From NCBI RefSeq assembly GCF_000621965.1, contig NZ_KK211375.1, positions 264,522 to 328,521 on the forward strand: a stretch of DNA of 64,000 nucleotides, read 5' to 3'. Below are positions 1 to 9,583 of this stretch, one piece after another. The DNA is from Methanobrevibacter wolinii SH. GTDB lineage: Archaea; Methanobacteriota; Methanobacteria; Methanobacteriales; Methanobacteriaceae. The translations under genes and the position numbers were made by a program. Position 1 is the stretch's first letter. Each line of letters starts with the position of its first letter. Below the pieces are notes generated by a model. The model did no database searches. It was given only the letters and a program-made list of their open reading frames with translations, and was not told the origin of the DNA.

Positions 1-1
1 C

Positions 2-652
2 AGAGTACCTGTATTTTTAATGACTGAAGAATCAATTGGTCATATGAGAGAAAAAATATCAATACCAAATAAAGTTGATTTAGTTGCAAGAAAAGAACCT
101 ACTATGAGTCCTGATGAATTTTTACCATTTAAAAATAGGAAAAACGCAACTAATCCAATGCCTGCATTTGGTGATGGTTATAAAGTTCATGTTTCTGGTT
201 TAACTCACAATGAAATAGGTTATCCAGATACTAATAATCCTAAAACACATGCAGTTTTAGTTAAAAGGTTATGTGATAAAATACTTAAAAATAGAGACAA
301 AATTACCAGTGTAAAATCTGAATTTACTGATGATGCTGATGTAATTGTTGTTTGTTATGGTGCTCCTGTAAGATCTGTTACAACTGCTGTAAAAGAGGCT
401 CGTAAAGAAGGAATTAAAGCAGGTTATTTAAAAATTAACACTCCATGGCCATTCCCTGATGATGATGTTAAAGCAGTATGTGAGTCTGCAAATGATATAA
501 TCGTTCCTGAAATGAACTTAGGACAAATGGTTCATGAAGTTGAAAGAGTATCTGAAGGTAATGCTAAAGTACATTTATTAAGCAAGATTGGAGGAGAACT
601 CCATAAACCTAGTGAAGTTTTATCTGCAATTAAATCTGTAGGAGGTAATTAA
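2..652 (+). CDS. korA: 2-oxoglutarate:ferredoxin oxidoreductase alpha subunit (KorA), 5'-truncated by the window edge
   Basis: This is the C-terminal ~216 residues of the alpha subunit of a 2-oxoacid:ferredoxin oxidoreductase. The enzyme reductively carboxylates succinyl-CoA to 2-oxoglutarate in the incomplete TCA branch of methanogens. The frame is open to base 2 and reads RVPVFLMTEESIGHMRE, so the ATG at 20 is an internal methionine and the real start lies upstream. The end of the domain that contacts the TPP subunit is followed by a C-terminal transketolase-like domain (DADVIVVCYGAPVRSV, then NTPWPFP). korB follows one base after the stop, and korC and sucC continue the operon. The neighbouring sucC favours the 2-oxoglutarate enzyme over the pyruvate or 2-oxoisovalerate enzymes. 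The small ferredoxin-like delta subunit is not in view and may lie upstream. Confidence 0.9.
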   Translation, partial: RVPVFLMTEESIGHMREKISIPNKVDLVARKEPTMSPDEFLPFKNRKNATNPMPAFGDGYKVHVSGLTHNEIGYPDTNNPKTHAVLVKRLCDKILKNRDKITSVKSEFTDDADVIVVCYGAPVRSVTTAVKEARKEGIKAGYLKINTPWPFPDDDVKAVCESANDIIVPEMNLGQMVHEVERVSEGNAKVHLLSKIGGELHKPSEVLSAIKSVGGN

Positions 653-653
653 G

Positions 654-1577
654 ATGGTTGATGAAATAGATGAATATACTATAGATGACAAGTTTGAAAA
701 ACCAAAAAGAACTAAAGCTCCTTTTATTAAATATTTAAGAGAAGATAGATTACCTCATATATTCTGTCCAGGTTGTGGTAATGGTACAATTATTAATACC
801 TTCTTTAAAGGTATGGAAGAAGCAAATATGGATTTTGATAATATTGCTATGGTTTCTGGAATTGGATGCTCTTCAAGAATTCCAGGTTATATAAAATGTG
901 ATTCATTACATACTACTCATGGTAGAGCATTAAGTTTTGCAACTGGTCTTAAAGTTTCAAATCCTGATTTAGATGTTGTTGTATTTACTGGTGATGGAGA
1001 TTGTGCTTCTATTGGTGGAAATCATTTAATTCATGCTGCAAGAAGAAATATTAATCTTACTGTTATCTGTATTAATAATAATATTTATGGAATGACTGGT
1101 GGTCAAATTAGTCCAACTTCTCCTAAAGGAAGTTATGGTTCAACTGCTCCATATGGTAATAGAGATAAACCATTCCATTTAGCTGAACTTGTAGCAGCAG
1201 CTGGTGCAACTTATGTTGCAAGATGGACTACTGTACAAGTAGAAAGTGCTGTTAAATCTATTAAAAAAGGTCTTAAAAATAAAGGATTTTCATTTATTGA
1301 AATTGTATCTCAATGTCCTACTTACTTTGGTAGAAAAAATAAAATGAAAACTCCTGTTAAAATGATGGATCATATTAAAAATTCTACAATCTACATTAAT
1401 AATACTAAATTAATGAGTGAGCATGAACTTGCAGATAAAATTGTCGTTGGTGAATTTGTTGATAAAAGTGCTCCAGAATTTACAGATAATCTTCAGAAAT
1501 TATCTAAAGAAAATTATGGAGATAAAACTCTTAGACGTTCTGCTTTCTTAAAAGACTTTGGTGAGAACAAAGAGTAA
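654..1577 (+). CDS. korB: 2-oxoglutarate:ferredoxin oxidoreductase beta subunit (KorB)
   Basis: This is the thiamine-pyrophosphate-binding subunit of the KorABC complex, 307 aa, a normal length for the family. The CPGCG motif (C38, C41) and C72 are the usual iron-sulfur ligand positions. The TPP/Mg motif starts at GDGD (113-116) and ends in the NNN run at 141-143. The ATG follows the korA stop by one base, and its ribosome binding site (AGGAGGT, 641-647) lies inside korA, so the two are translationally coupled. Specificity for 2-oxoglutarate is inferred from the gene order with sucC. Confidence 0.92.
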   Translation: MVDEIDEYTIDDKFEKPKRTKAPFIKYLREDRLPHIFCPGCGNGTIINTFFKGMEEANMDFDNIAMVSGIGCSSRIPGYIKCDSLHTTHGRALSFATGLKVSNPDLDVVVFTGDGDCASIGGNHLIHAARRNINLTVICINNNIYGMTGGQISPTSPKGSYGSTAPYGNRDKPFHLAELVAAAGATYVARWTTVQVESAVKSIKKGLKNKGFSFIEIVSQCPTYFGRKNKMKTPVKMMDHIKNSTIYINNTKLMSEHELADKIVVGEFVDKSAPEFTDNLQKLSKENYGDKTLRRSAFLKDFGENKE

Positions 1578-1599
1578 ATAAATTATAAGGGATGATATA

Positions 1600-2154
1600 A
1601 TGAGAAAAGAAATTAGAATAGCAGGTTTTGGAGGTCAAGGAGTTATTTTAGCAGGTATTATCTTAGGTAAAGCTGCTTCTTTATTTGATAATATTAATGC
1701 AGTTCAAACTCAATCTTATGGTCCTGAAGCTCGTGGAGGAGCTTCAAAATGTGATGTTGTTATTAGTGATGAAGAAATTGATTATCCTAAAGTTGAAAGT
1801 CCAGATATTTTAGTTGCTATGTCTCATGAAGCTTTAATTAAATATATGGTTGATTTAAAACAAGGAGCAACATTAATTATTGATCCAGATATGGTTCAAG
1901 AAGAAGATATTAAAGATTTTATTAAAGAAAGAGATCTTACTGTATATCATGCTAAAGCTACTGCTACTGCAGTAAATGAAATTCATCTTAAAATTGTAGC
2001 AAATATTGTAATGGTTGGTGCTATTACAAAAGCAACTGGAATTGTATCTGAAGAAGCTGCACGTAATTCAATTTTAGATAGTGTTCCTAAAGGTACTGAA
2101 AATAAAAATATTAATGCTTTTGAAGCAGGATTGAAAATTGTAGAAGAAGCTTAA
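1600..2154 (+). CDS. korC: 2-oxoglutarate:ferredoxin oxidoreductase gamma subunit (KorC)
   Basis: This is the 184-aa gamma subunit of the 2-oxoacid:ferredoxin oxidoreductase. It opens with the family signature RIAGFGGQGVILAG (residues 6-19) and has the YGPEARGGASKCDVVIS stretch typical of gamma domains. It lies 22 bp after korB with an AAGGGATGAT ribosome binding site. Together with korA and korB it forms a cytoplasmic ferredoxin-linked complex. The following sucC begins 12 bp after its stop. Confidence 0.92.
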   Translation: MRKEIRIAGFGGQGVILAGIILGKAASLFDNINAVQTQSYGPEARGGASKCDVVISDEEIDYPKVESPDILVAMSHEALIKYMVDLKQGATLIIDPDMVQEEDIKDFIKERDLTVYHAKATATAVNEIHLKIVANIVMVGAITKATGIVSEEAARNSILDSVPKGTENKNINAFEAGLKIVEEA

Positions 2155-2166
2155 GAAGGTGTTAAA

Positions 2167-3273
2167 ATGAAATTTTTTGAACATGTTGCAAAGAAATTAT
2201 TTAAAGATAATGGAATAAGAATCCTTAGAGGTCAAGTAGCATATACTCCAGAAGAAGCTGTAGAGGTTGCAACTGAATTAGGTGGACCTGTTGCATTAAA
2301 AGCACAAGTTTTAGTTGGTGGAAGAGGTAAAGCTGGAGGAATTCAATTTGCAGATGCTCCTGGTGAAGTATATACTTTAGCAGATGAACTTTTGAACTCT
2401 AATATTAAAGGAGTAAGAGTTAAACACCTTTTAGTTGAAGAAAAAGCAGATATTGAAAAAGAATTTTATGTTAGTGTATCTTATGATAGGAATGTTAAAA
2501 AACCTTTAATTATGGCTTCTTCTGAAGGTGGTGTAGAAATTGAGAATCTTGCTAAAACTAATCCAGAGAAGATTATTAAATATTATGTAAATCCTTTAGA
2601 TGAATTCTTACCTTATGAAGCACGTGAAATAGCACGTAAAATGGGTGTAAGTTCTAATCTTGTATCTGATGTTGGAAACACTATATTTAAACTTTATAAT
2701 ATTTTCCAAAAATATGATGCAGAAATTGTTGAAGTTAATCCATTAATACTTACTCCAAATGGATTATATGCTGCAGATGCAAAATTAATGGTTGAAAATG
2801 ATGCTGCGTTTAGACATAAAGATTTACTTGAATTAACTGGTCATGAACCTAAACAATTTAGTTTTGTTAAATTAGATGGTGATATTGCAGTTTTAGGTAA
2901 TGGTGCAGGTTTAACATTAACCGCTATGGATATGATTAATTTATATGGCGGAAAACCAGCAACTTTCTTAGATATTGGTGGAGGATCTTCTGAAGAAACT
3001 ATTAAAAAAGCTTTAAATTTAGTTTTAAATTACCCACCAGTAAAAACTGTATTTTTAAATGTTTTAGGTGGAATTACTCGTGCTGATGATGTTGCAAAAG
3101 GAGTAATTGATGCACTTAAAATAAGTAAAAGAGAAATTCCTATTGTAATTAGACTCACTGGTACTAATGAAGAAGAAGGTCAAAAAATTCTTGAAGAAGC
3201 AGGAATTCCTTTTGAAACTTCTATGGAAAAAGCTGCTGAAAAAGCAGTTGAAATCTGTAAATCTTTAGAATAA
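2167..3273 (+). CDS. sucC: succinyl-CoA synthetase (ADP-forming) beta subunit
   Basis: The 368-aa protein has the N-terminal ATP-grasp domain (LKAQVLVGGRGKAGGI near residues 44-59) and the C-terminal CoA-ligase domain (FLDIGGGSSEET and FLNVLGGITRADDVA) of the beta subunit. With the alpha subunit (sucD, not in this window) it makes succinyl-CoA, the substrate of KorABC, from succinate, ATP and CoA. It is the last gene of the kor operon: 12 bp after korC with an AAGGTG ribosome binding site, and followed by a terminator-like hairpin at 3282-3310. The separation from sucD matches other Methanobacteriales as far as I recall. Confidence 0.93.
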   Translation: MKFFEHVAKKLFKDNGIRILRGQVAYTPEEAVEVATELGGPVALKAQVLVGGRGKAGGIQFADAPGEVYTLADELLNSNIKGVRVKHLLVEEKADIEKEFYVSVSYDRNVKKPLIMASSEGGVEIENLAKTNPEKIIKYYVNPLDEFLPYEAREIARKMGVSSNLVSDVGNTIFKLYNIFQKYDAEIVEVNPLILTPNGLYAADAKLMVENDAAFRHKDLLELTGHEPKQFSFVKLDGDIAVLGNGAGLTLTAMDMINLYGGKPATFLDIGGGSSEETIKKALNLVLNYPPVKTVFLNVLGGITRADDVAKGVIDALKISKREIPIVIRLTGTNEEEGQKILEEAGIPFETSMEKAAEKAVEICKSLE

Positions 3274-3281
3274 TATTAATT

Positions 3282-3310
3282 ATTAGTTAATTTCTTTTAA
3301 CTTAACTAAT
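3282..3310 (+). terminator. hairpin and U-tract after the kor-sucC operon
   Basis: Perfect 9-bp arms (3282-3290 ATTAGTTAA and 3302-3310 TTAACTAAT) enclose an 11-nt loop and are followed by a T-rich stretch. It sits 8 bp after the sucC stop and before the flavoprotein gene, which starts at 3339. Confidence 0.6.
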
Positions 3311-3338
3311 TTTTATTTATTTTTTATTAGTGATTTAA

Positions 3339-4013
3339 ATGAAATTTTATGTAATTAATGGTAGTCCAAGGAAAGGACGTAACACTGCTCAAATTTTAAA
3401 AAAAGTAGAATCTGGTTTTTGTGATAAAATTCATGAAGAACTTCCTAATGAAAAGATTGAATTAAATTTTATTAATTTATATAGTTTAAATTTCACTGGA
3501 TGTAGAAGTTGTTTTTCATGTAAACGTTTAAATGGTAGAAGTTATGGGCATTGTATTATTAAAGATGATTTATATAAAATATTAAAAGATTTAGAAACTG
3601 CTGATGCAATGGTTATTGGAAGTCCTATTTATCTTATGGATGTTAGTGGTGAAATGAGATCTTTTCTTGAACGTTTAATATTTCAATATTTGGTTTATGA
3701 TAAAAATCATTCATCTTTAGCAGAAAATAAATTACCTATTGCTTGTGTTTATACTATGAATATTAAAAAAGAGGATTATGATAATTATACTCTTAAATAT
3801 ACATTAAATAATATTGAATCAGTTATTTCAAGAATTTTTTCAAAAGTTTATTCATTAAAAGTTTTTGATACTTATCAATTTAAAGATTATTCTAAGTTTG
3901 AAAATTCTCTTTTTGATGAGGAGGAAAAATTAAAACAGAAATTAAACCAATTTCCAAAAGATCTTAATGAAGCATATGTTTTAGGTAGACATTTAGCTAG
4001 TGATGTGATTTAA
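3339..4013 (+). CDS. NADPH-dependent FMN reductase / iron-sulfur flavoprotein (Isf-like)
   Basis: This 224-aa protein has a flavodoxin-like fold. The FMN phosphate loop is at the N-terminus (INGSPRKGRNTAQ, residues 6-18) and the second FMN segment is GSPIYLMDVSGEMRSFLER. A compact cysteine cluster C55-x2-C58-x2-C61-x10-C72 lies between them. Iron-sulfur flavoproteins of methanogens carry a similar cluster but with a shorter last gap (4-7 residues is usual), so a 4Fe-4S cluster here is possible rather than certain. The C-terminal third is variable. The start is the ATG after GTGATTTAA. Substrate and electron partner are unknown. Confidence 0.75.
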   Translation: MKFYVINGSPRKGRNTAQILKKVESGFCDKIHEELPNEKIELNFINLYSLNFTGCRSCFSCKRLNGRSYGHCIIKDDLYKILKDLETADAMVIGSPIYLMDVSGEMRSFLERLIFQYLVYDKNHSSLAENKLPIACVYTMNIKKEDYDNYTLKYTLNNIESVISRIFSKVYSLKVFDTYQFKDYSKFENSLFDEEEKLKQKLNQFPKDLNEAYVLGRHLASDVI

Positions 4014-4779
4014 TCTTTTTATAATTTTATTTTAACTTTTTATTTGAAAATTTATAATTAAACCATTTATATTGAAAATTTATTTAAACTTATTTTGGGT
4101 TTGTTGAATTCCTATTTTTTATAAAAATTTAAACAAGAATTAATGTTTGAAAATCAATTTTAAGAAAATTTATTCAAAAGATTTTGAGGATTTCAACAAA
4201 GTCCTTATTTTTTTAAGAGGTTTTATTTTTAAATTAATTAATGCCTTTGAAATCTTATTTTTATATTAATATATAGTCTTTATATTGAAAACTAAATTTG
4301 ATAAAGTTTTTTTAGTAAATTAGTAAATTTCAATATTCAATAAGTTTTATTTTAAAATTTTAATGTTTTTATTTTAAAATCTCTAAAAATTTCTAATTTA
4401 ATATATATCGATTACTAGGTTATTATAAATCGTTAATTTTTTATATTCTGTATAATAAATATCTTTTCATGTTTAAATAATTTCAAAATTAATTGTATTT
4501 GTTATTTTTTTGAATATTTCTACATATTTAAATTATTTAAAGTAAGTTTAAAATTTATATTAATTATTATTTTATATAGTTTATTTATATCCGCCATTAT
4601 TATTGATTATTATAATAAACATAGTAAAAATTATTAATTAAACACATCAGTTCTTAATTTATAATCATGGATTTTTTTTAAATTAAATCTCAATAAACTA
4701 TTTTAATTTTATTTTAAATTTTTAATTTGCTTTTAATTAAATGATTAATTTATTAAAACAAAATATTTAAGGGCTTTAT
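4014..4779. other. long AT-rich spacer upstream of the protease-adhesin gene
   Basis: No gene, tRNA or convincing long inverted repeat was seen in these 766 bases. The stretch is nearly pure A/T with scattered A-tracts and T-tracts. It probably holds the promoter and leader of the adhesin gene at 4780, but no TATA box stands out from the background. Confidence 0.5.
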
Positions 4780-7700
4780 ATGATTAAAAATTATAGATTT
4801 ATTTTTTCATTATTTTTATTAATATTATTTTTAGTTTCAGTATCTTTGGTTTCTGCAGAAAATGTAAATAATATTAATTCTAATAATTTAAATACAAATT
4901 TATCTTCCAATATTGTATCAAATAATAATTATTCATTAAATTCATCACAAGATGTTTATTACTCTTCTGAAGATGATGTTGAATATGATGTTTATTTTAA
5001 TTCATCAGTTGATATTAATGGTAATGGTTCTAAGGATAATCCTTATAAATATTTTAATTATAATATAAATGGTAAAAAAGCATTTTTTGCAAATGGTAAT
5101 TATAGTTTAAATAGGGTTTATTCTATTAATTCATTTACTACAATGACTGGAGAATCTAAAAATGGTGTAATAATTAATGGTTATGGATTTGATATAAGTA
5201 ATGTAGGTAATTTGAAATTAAATAATTTAATTCTTCTTGATACTAATATTAAAGTTTATAGAAATTTATCAGCAATTAATGTTGATTTTATAAATTGTTC
5301 TAAAAGTATTAATTTAAATTCAAATACTTTTGGTGGTGCTATTTATGCTAAACAATATTCTTCTACATATTATAAACCGGTAGTTAATTTAATTAATTGT
5401 AGCTTTTTAGGTTCTAAATCTGCATATGGGGGTTCTATATATATTGCTAATGGAACCTTAAATATTGGGGATTCTATATTTATGAATTCTTCATCAAGTA
5501 TTTATGGTGGTGCTATTGCAGTATATAATTCTATTTTAAACATATCTAATTCATTGTTTAGTGGTAATATTGCATTAAGTAATGCAGGAGGAGCAATTTA
5601 TTCTTTAAATTCTGTTTTAACACTTAAAAACACTAATTTTACTAATTGTAATGCTACATTTGGTGGTGCTATCTCAGTTTTAGATTCTAATATTTCTCTT
5701 TCTTCATCTAAGTTTATAGAAAATCATGCTAAATATGAAGGTGGTGGAATATTTGATATTTATTCTCCAATTAATATTATAAATTCTACCTTTACTAAAA
5801 ATAATGCTATGAATGGTGGTGCATTATATGTAGATAATGGAAGTTCATTTAAATTAACTAGTAATGATTTCACTCTTAATAATGCTTCTGGTCTTGGTGG
5901 AGCTATATTTTCAAATGGAAATCCTATATTTGAAATGGATAATATCACATTTACAGATAATTATGGAAACAATACTTCTAATAATTTATATAATCAAACA
6001 TTTTGGCCACTATATTATGGTGGATCTAATGTTAAAATTATTGTAAATAAAGATAAAAAATATGAAGGTGCTATTCCAAGTAAATATAATCTTGTAGATT
6101 ATGGTTATGTTAGTCCAATTAAAAATCAAATGGATGGTGGAAGTTGTTGGGCTTTTGCTGCTCTTGCAGCTTTAGAATCTTCAATTTTAAAGGCAAATAA
6201 TCAAACCTATGATTTTTCTGAAGAAAATATGAAAAACCTTGCAGTATATTATTCACAATATGGTTTAATGTTTATTGGATCTAATAAATTATTACCTAAT
6301 GAAGGTGGATTTAATAGTATGTCTGTTGGTTATTTAGTTAGTTGGCAGGGACCTATTAATGAATCATTAGAAAAATATGATGATTACAGTTATATTTCTC
6401 ATTTATTTAATAATGAAACAATTATGCATGTTCAAAATGTTTATTATATTCCACCTAGAGAAAATTATACAGATAATGATAATATTAAAAGAGCAATTCT
6501 AAATTATGGTGCTGTTGCAGTTTCAATGTACTATAATTCCTATTATTTAAATGGATACAGTTATTATTCTAATACTTTTAATTCTGCTAATCATGCTGTA
6601 ACTATTGTTGGATGGGATGATAATTATTCAAAAGATCATTTTTCTTATACTCCTGAAGCTAATGGTGCATGGATTGTTAAAAATAGTTGGGGTAATAATT
6701 GGGGTAATAATGGTTATTTCTATGTTTCTTATTATGATACTAAATTCTGTGAAGTAAATACTCAGGATGCTTTTTGTTTTATTTTAAATGATTCAACAAA
6801 GTATAATAAAAATTATCAATATGATGTTGGAGGAATGAGTGACTGGTTTGTAACAGGGAAAAACACTATTTGGTATAAAAATACTTTTACTGCTATATCA
6901 AATGATTATCTTTCTGCATTTTCAACTTATTTCAATTCAACAGTAACTGATTATATTGCATATGTCTATTTAAATGATAAATTAGTAGATAGTATTTCAG
7001 GTTCTACTTTATCTGGATATTATACAATTAAATTAAATAAATTGATTCCTTTATTTAAAGGAGATAAATTTACTATTGCAATTAGAATTAATACTACTGG
7101 ACTTGCAAGTTTCCCTATAGAAGAAATCTCAGCATATAGGCTTACATTACATCCAAACGTTTCATACTTTAGTTATGATGGAAATGATTGGTATGATTTA
7201 TATAATTATTCTTTAAATATGCCTAATTATGGTCATTATTATAATGGAGGTCAAGTAGCATGCATTAAAGCATTTACAACTAATCCTAATGGTTTACGTA
7301 ATGCAAGTATTGTTGTTGAAAATGTAACTAGTAAGACTATGGATAATACAACTATTAAAGCAATAGTTACTGATTCTAATAATGGTTCTTTAGTTGATGA
7401 TGGTGTAGTTTTCTTTGAAATTGATGGTAAAAATTATACAGCAATTTTAAATAAGGGTATTGCAGAATTTAATTATACTTTTATTAATCCTGGAAATTAT
7501 TCTATTGTTGGATATTATTTAGGTGGAACTGATTATAGTTCAAGTAATAAAAGTTCTAAAGGATTTGTATATATTAATAAGATGTCAACAAGTATTCTTA
7601 TTGAGAATAAAGGTAAATCTAAAGTTGGAAATAATGATTATATTGTATTTATTGTAAAAGATGAAAATGGTAATGCAATTAATAATGGTAAACTTATTAT

Positions 7701-9546
7701 TAAAGTAAATAATAATGAAAAAACTTATGATTTATCTAATGGTTCTGCATATTATATAATAAATTCTGATAAAGAAGCGGTATTTACAATAAATGCATTT
7801 TATAATGAAAATAATATGTATAAATCTAGTACAAATTCTTCTATTGTTAATATTACAAAACTCAATATTGATTTTGAAATTAATGTAAATGGAAAAAATA
7901 TTTCAATTATAAGTAATGATGAATTTGGAGATAATATAAATCTTGATGATATGATTAATATTAGTATTTATGATTCAAATGGAAATTTAATAAGTGTTAA
8001 TACATTTAATTTAAAAAATGGTAATTTTACATATTTGTGTGATGATCCTGGAAATTACACAATTAAAATAATTTCTAATGAAACTAATAAGTATAATGCT
8101 TTAAATTACTCATCAATTATTAATCTTGTATCATATACTGTTTTAGATTTTGATTTTCCTAATAATACTAAGGTTAATAGTTCATATAATTTAAAAGTTA
8201 ATGTTTGTGATTGGAATAATAAAGCTATAGATGAAGGAATTATTACTTATTATATTTTTTACAATGGTAATTCTCTTGACATTAAAAATATTAAAGTTAA
8301 ATCTGGTTTAACAAGTTTACCATATGTATTTAATAAAGTAGGGGTTTATACTTTTATAATATCTTATAGTGATGGAAATGGTAAATATGCATATAATCAA
8401 AGTAGTAATTTATTAGTTAATGTTTCAAAATTAAGTTCATATATAAACATTGATACTGAAAATATTTTTCTTGGAAATAATTTGATTATTAAGGTTAATG
8501 TTAATCCTTTAGCTACTGGTCTTGTATCTATTAATATTAATGGTTCTAATAAGTTTGCTAGTTTAAATAATGGATTTGCAGTATTTAATTTATCTAATTT
8601 AACAGTTGGTAATTATATATTAAATGTTAATTATCTTGGTGATGATTATTATGATTCTTCTGAAGGTTTAGTAAATTTCACTGTTTATGATATTAGTTCA
8701 AAATTAGATATTGATGTTATAAATCAAAGTATTGTTGTTAAATTAACAGATTCTTTAGGTAATCCTATTGTTAATGCTCCAGTTAATTGTATAATAAATA
8801 ATGTTAACAGTACATTTATTACTAATAATAATGGTTTAATTATTATTCATAATTTGTATGGAAAAATTAAATTTACTGCTATATTTAATGAATCAAATTA
8901 CTCTAAATCTAAGAGTTCTCTTATTATTTTTATTAAAAATCATATAAGAAAAAATACATTTATTGAATATAATAATTTTACTCAGACTGCAGTTGATTTT
9001 TATCATGGAGAAAGAGGAAATTACTTTAATGTTGTTTTAAAAGATTCATATGGTAATTTATTAAGTAATAAATCAGTCAGTATAGGTTTTAATGGTGTAG
9101 TGTATAATCTTATAACTGATAAGAAAGGTATTGCTCGTCTTCAGATTAATCTTGCTTGGAGTGGTATTTATACTTTTGCTGTTGCTTTTTTAGGTGATGA
9201 TAATTATAATGGTAGTTTTGTTGTTGCTAAAATTACTATTAATCCTAAAAAGACACAATTAACTTCTAAAAATTTAATTTACAAGCTTAGTGTTTCAAGA
9301 AAAACAATCACTGTTAAGTTAACTGGTCTTAGTGCTACTAATAATAAAAAAACAGTTAATGCTGTAGGTAAAAACATTAAAATTACTGTAAATGGTAAAA
9401 CATATAATGTTAAAACAAATGATAATGGTCTTGCTATTATTAATGTTTCAATTTATAAAAAAGGAACTTATATTGTAGTTACAAAATTTTCTGGTGATGG
9501 CACTTTTAGTAGTAATTCATGTACTTCAAAATTAGTAATTAAATAA
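4780..9546 (+). CDS. secreted adhesin-like protein: beta-helix repeats, papain-like (C1) peptidase domain and Ig-like repeats
   Basis: The protein is 1588 aa. Residues 1-27 are a signal peptide (hydrophobic core, VSA then E). Residues ~100-410 are a right-handed beta-helix rich in GGAI/GGAL and NSxF repeats, as in polymorphic membrane protein-type adhesins. Residues ~430-680 are a papain-type peptidase with all catalytic positions present: Q450 and C456 (QMDGGSCWAFAA), H605 (NHAVTIVGWDD) and N635 (VKNSWGNNWG). The Q-to-C spacing of 6 matches papain. The rest is a series of Ig-like (Big_3-type) domains, ending in a module shared with the adhesin at 10011. Composition is very rich in Asn, Ser and Tyr. 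No C-terminal membrane anchor is visible. The role (surface binding plus proteolysis or cell-wall remodelling) is inferred. Confidence 0.88.
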   Translation: MIKNYRFIFSLFLLILFLVSVSLVSAENVNNINSNNLNTNLSSNIVSNNNYSLNSSQDVYYSSEDDVEYDVYFNSSVDINGNGSKDNPYKYFNYNINGKKAFFANGNYSLNRVYSINSFTTMTGESKNGVIINGYGFDISNVGNLKLNNLILLDTNIKVYRNLSAINVDFINCSKSINLNSNTFGGAIYAKQYSSTYYKPVVNLINCSFLGSKSAYGGSIYIANGTLNIGDSIFMNSSSSIYGGAIAVYNSILNISNSLFSGNIALSNAGGAIYSLNSVLTLKNTNFTNCNATFGGAISVLDSNISLSSSKFIENHAKYEGGGIFDIYSPINIINSTFTKNNAMNGGALYVDNGSSFKLTSNDFTLNNASGLGGAIFSNGNPIFEMDNITFTDNYGNNTSNNLYNQTFWPLYYGGSNVKIIVNKDKKYEGAIPSKYNLVDYGYVSPIKNQMDGGSCWAFAALAALESSILKANNQTYDFSEENMKNLAVYYSQYGLMFIGSNKLLPNEGGFNSMSVGYLVSWQGPINESLEKYDDYSYISHLFNNETIMHVQNVYYIPPRENYTDNDNIKRAILNYGAVAVSMYYNSYYLNGYSYYSNTFNSANHAVTIVGWDDNYSKDHFSYTPEANGAWIVKNSWGNNWGNNGYFYVSYYDTKFCEVNTQDAFCFILNDSTKYNKNYQYDVGGMSDWFVTGKNTIWYKNTFTAISNDYLSAFSTYFNSTVTDYIAYVYLNDKLVDSISGSTLSGYYTIKLNKLIPLFKGDKFTIAIRINTTGLASFPIEEISAYRLTLHPNVSYFSYDGNDWYDLYNYSLNMPNYGHYYNGGQVACIKAFTTNPNGLRNASIVVENVTSKTMDNTTIKAIVTDSNNGSLVDDGVVFFEIDGKNYTAILNKGIAEFNYTFINPGNYSIVGYYLGGTDYSSSNKSSKGFVYINKMSTSILIENKGKSKVGNNDYIVFIVKDENGNAINNGKLIIKVNNNEKTYDLSNGSAYYIINSDKEAVFTINAFYNENNMYKSSTNSSIVNITKLNIDFEINVNGKNISIISNDEFGDNINLDDMINISIYDSNGNLISVNTFNLKNGNFTYLCDDPGNYTIKIISNETNKYNALNYSSIINLVSYTVLDFDFPNNTKVNSSYNLKVNVCDWNNKAIDEGIITYYIFYNGNSLDIKNIKVKSGLTSLPYVFNKVGVYTFIISYSDGNGKYAYNQSSNLLVNVSKLSSYINIDTENIFLGNNLIIKVNVNPLATGLVSININGSNKFASLNNGFAVFNLSNLTVGNYILNVNYLGDDYYDSSEGLVNFTVYDISSKLDIDVINQSIVVKLTDSLGNPIVNAPVNCIINNVNSTFITNNNGLIIIHNLYGKIKFTAIFNESNYSKSKSSLIIFIKNHIRKNTFIEYNNFTQTAVDFYHGERGNYFNVVLKDSYGNLLSNKSVSIGFNGVVYNLITDKKGIARLQINLAWSGIYTFAVAFLGDDNYNGSFVVAKITINPKKTQLTSKNLIYKLSVSRKTITVKLTGLSATNNKKTVNAVGKNIKITVNGKTYNVKTNDNGLAIINVSIYKKGTYIVVTKFSGDGTFSSNSCTSKLVIK
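9139..9225 (+). repeat. near-identical DNA block shared with the downstream adhesin (copy 1)
   Basis: These 87 bp inside the C-terminal module match 12057-12143 at 86 of 87 positions (A versus G at the ninth base after GGTGATGAT). They encode the LQINLAWSGIYTFAVAFLGD segment. The flanking coding sequence is less similar at the nucleotide level. Confidence 0.85.
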
Positions 9547-9556
9547 AAGAAATTTT

Positions 9557-9583
9557 GAATAGTTATTTAACTATTCTTTTTTT
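9557..9583 (+). terminator. hairpin with T-tract after the protease-adhesin gene
   Basis: Nine-base arms GAATAGTTA (9557-9565) and TAACTATTC (9568-9576) with a 2-nt spacer (a 4-nt loop in practice) are followed directly by seven Ts. The hairpin starts 10 bp after the stop codon. Confidence 0.7.
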
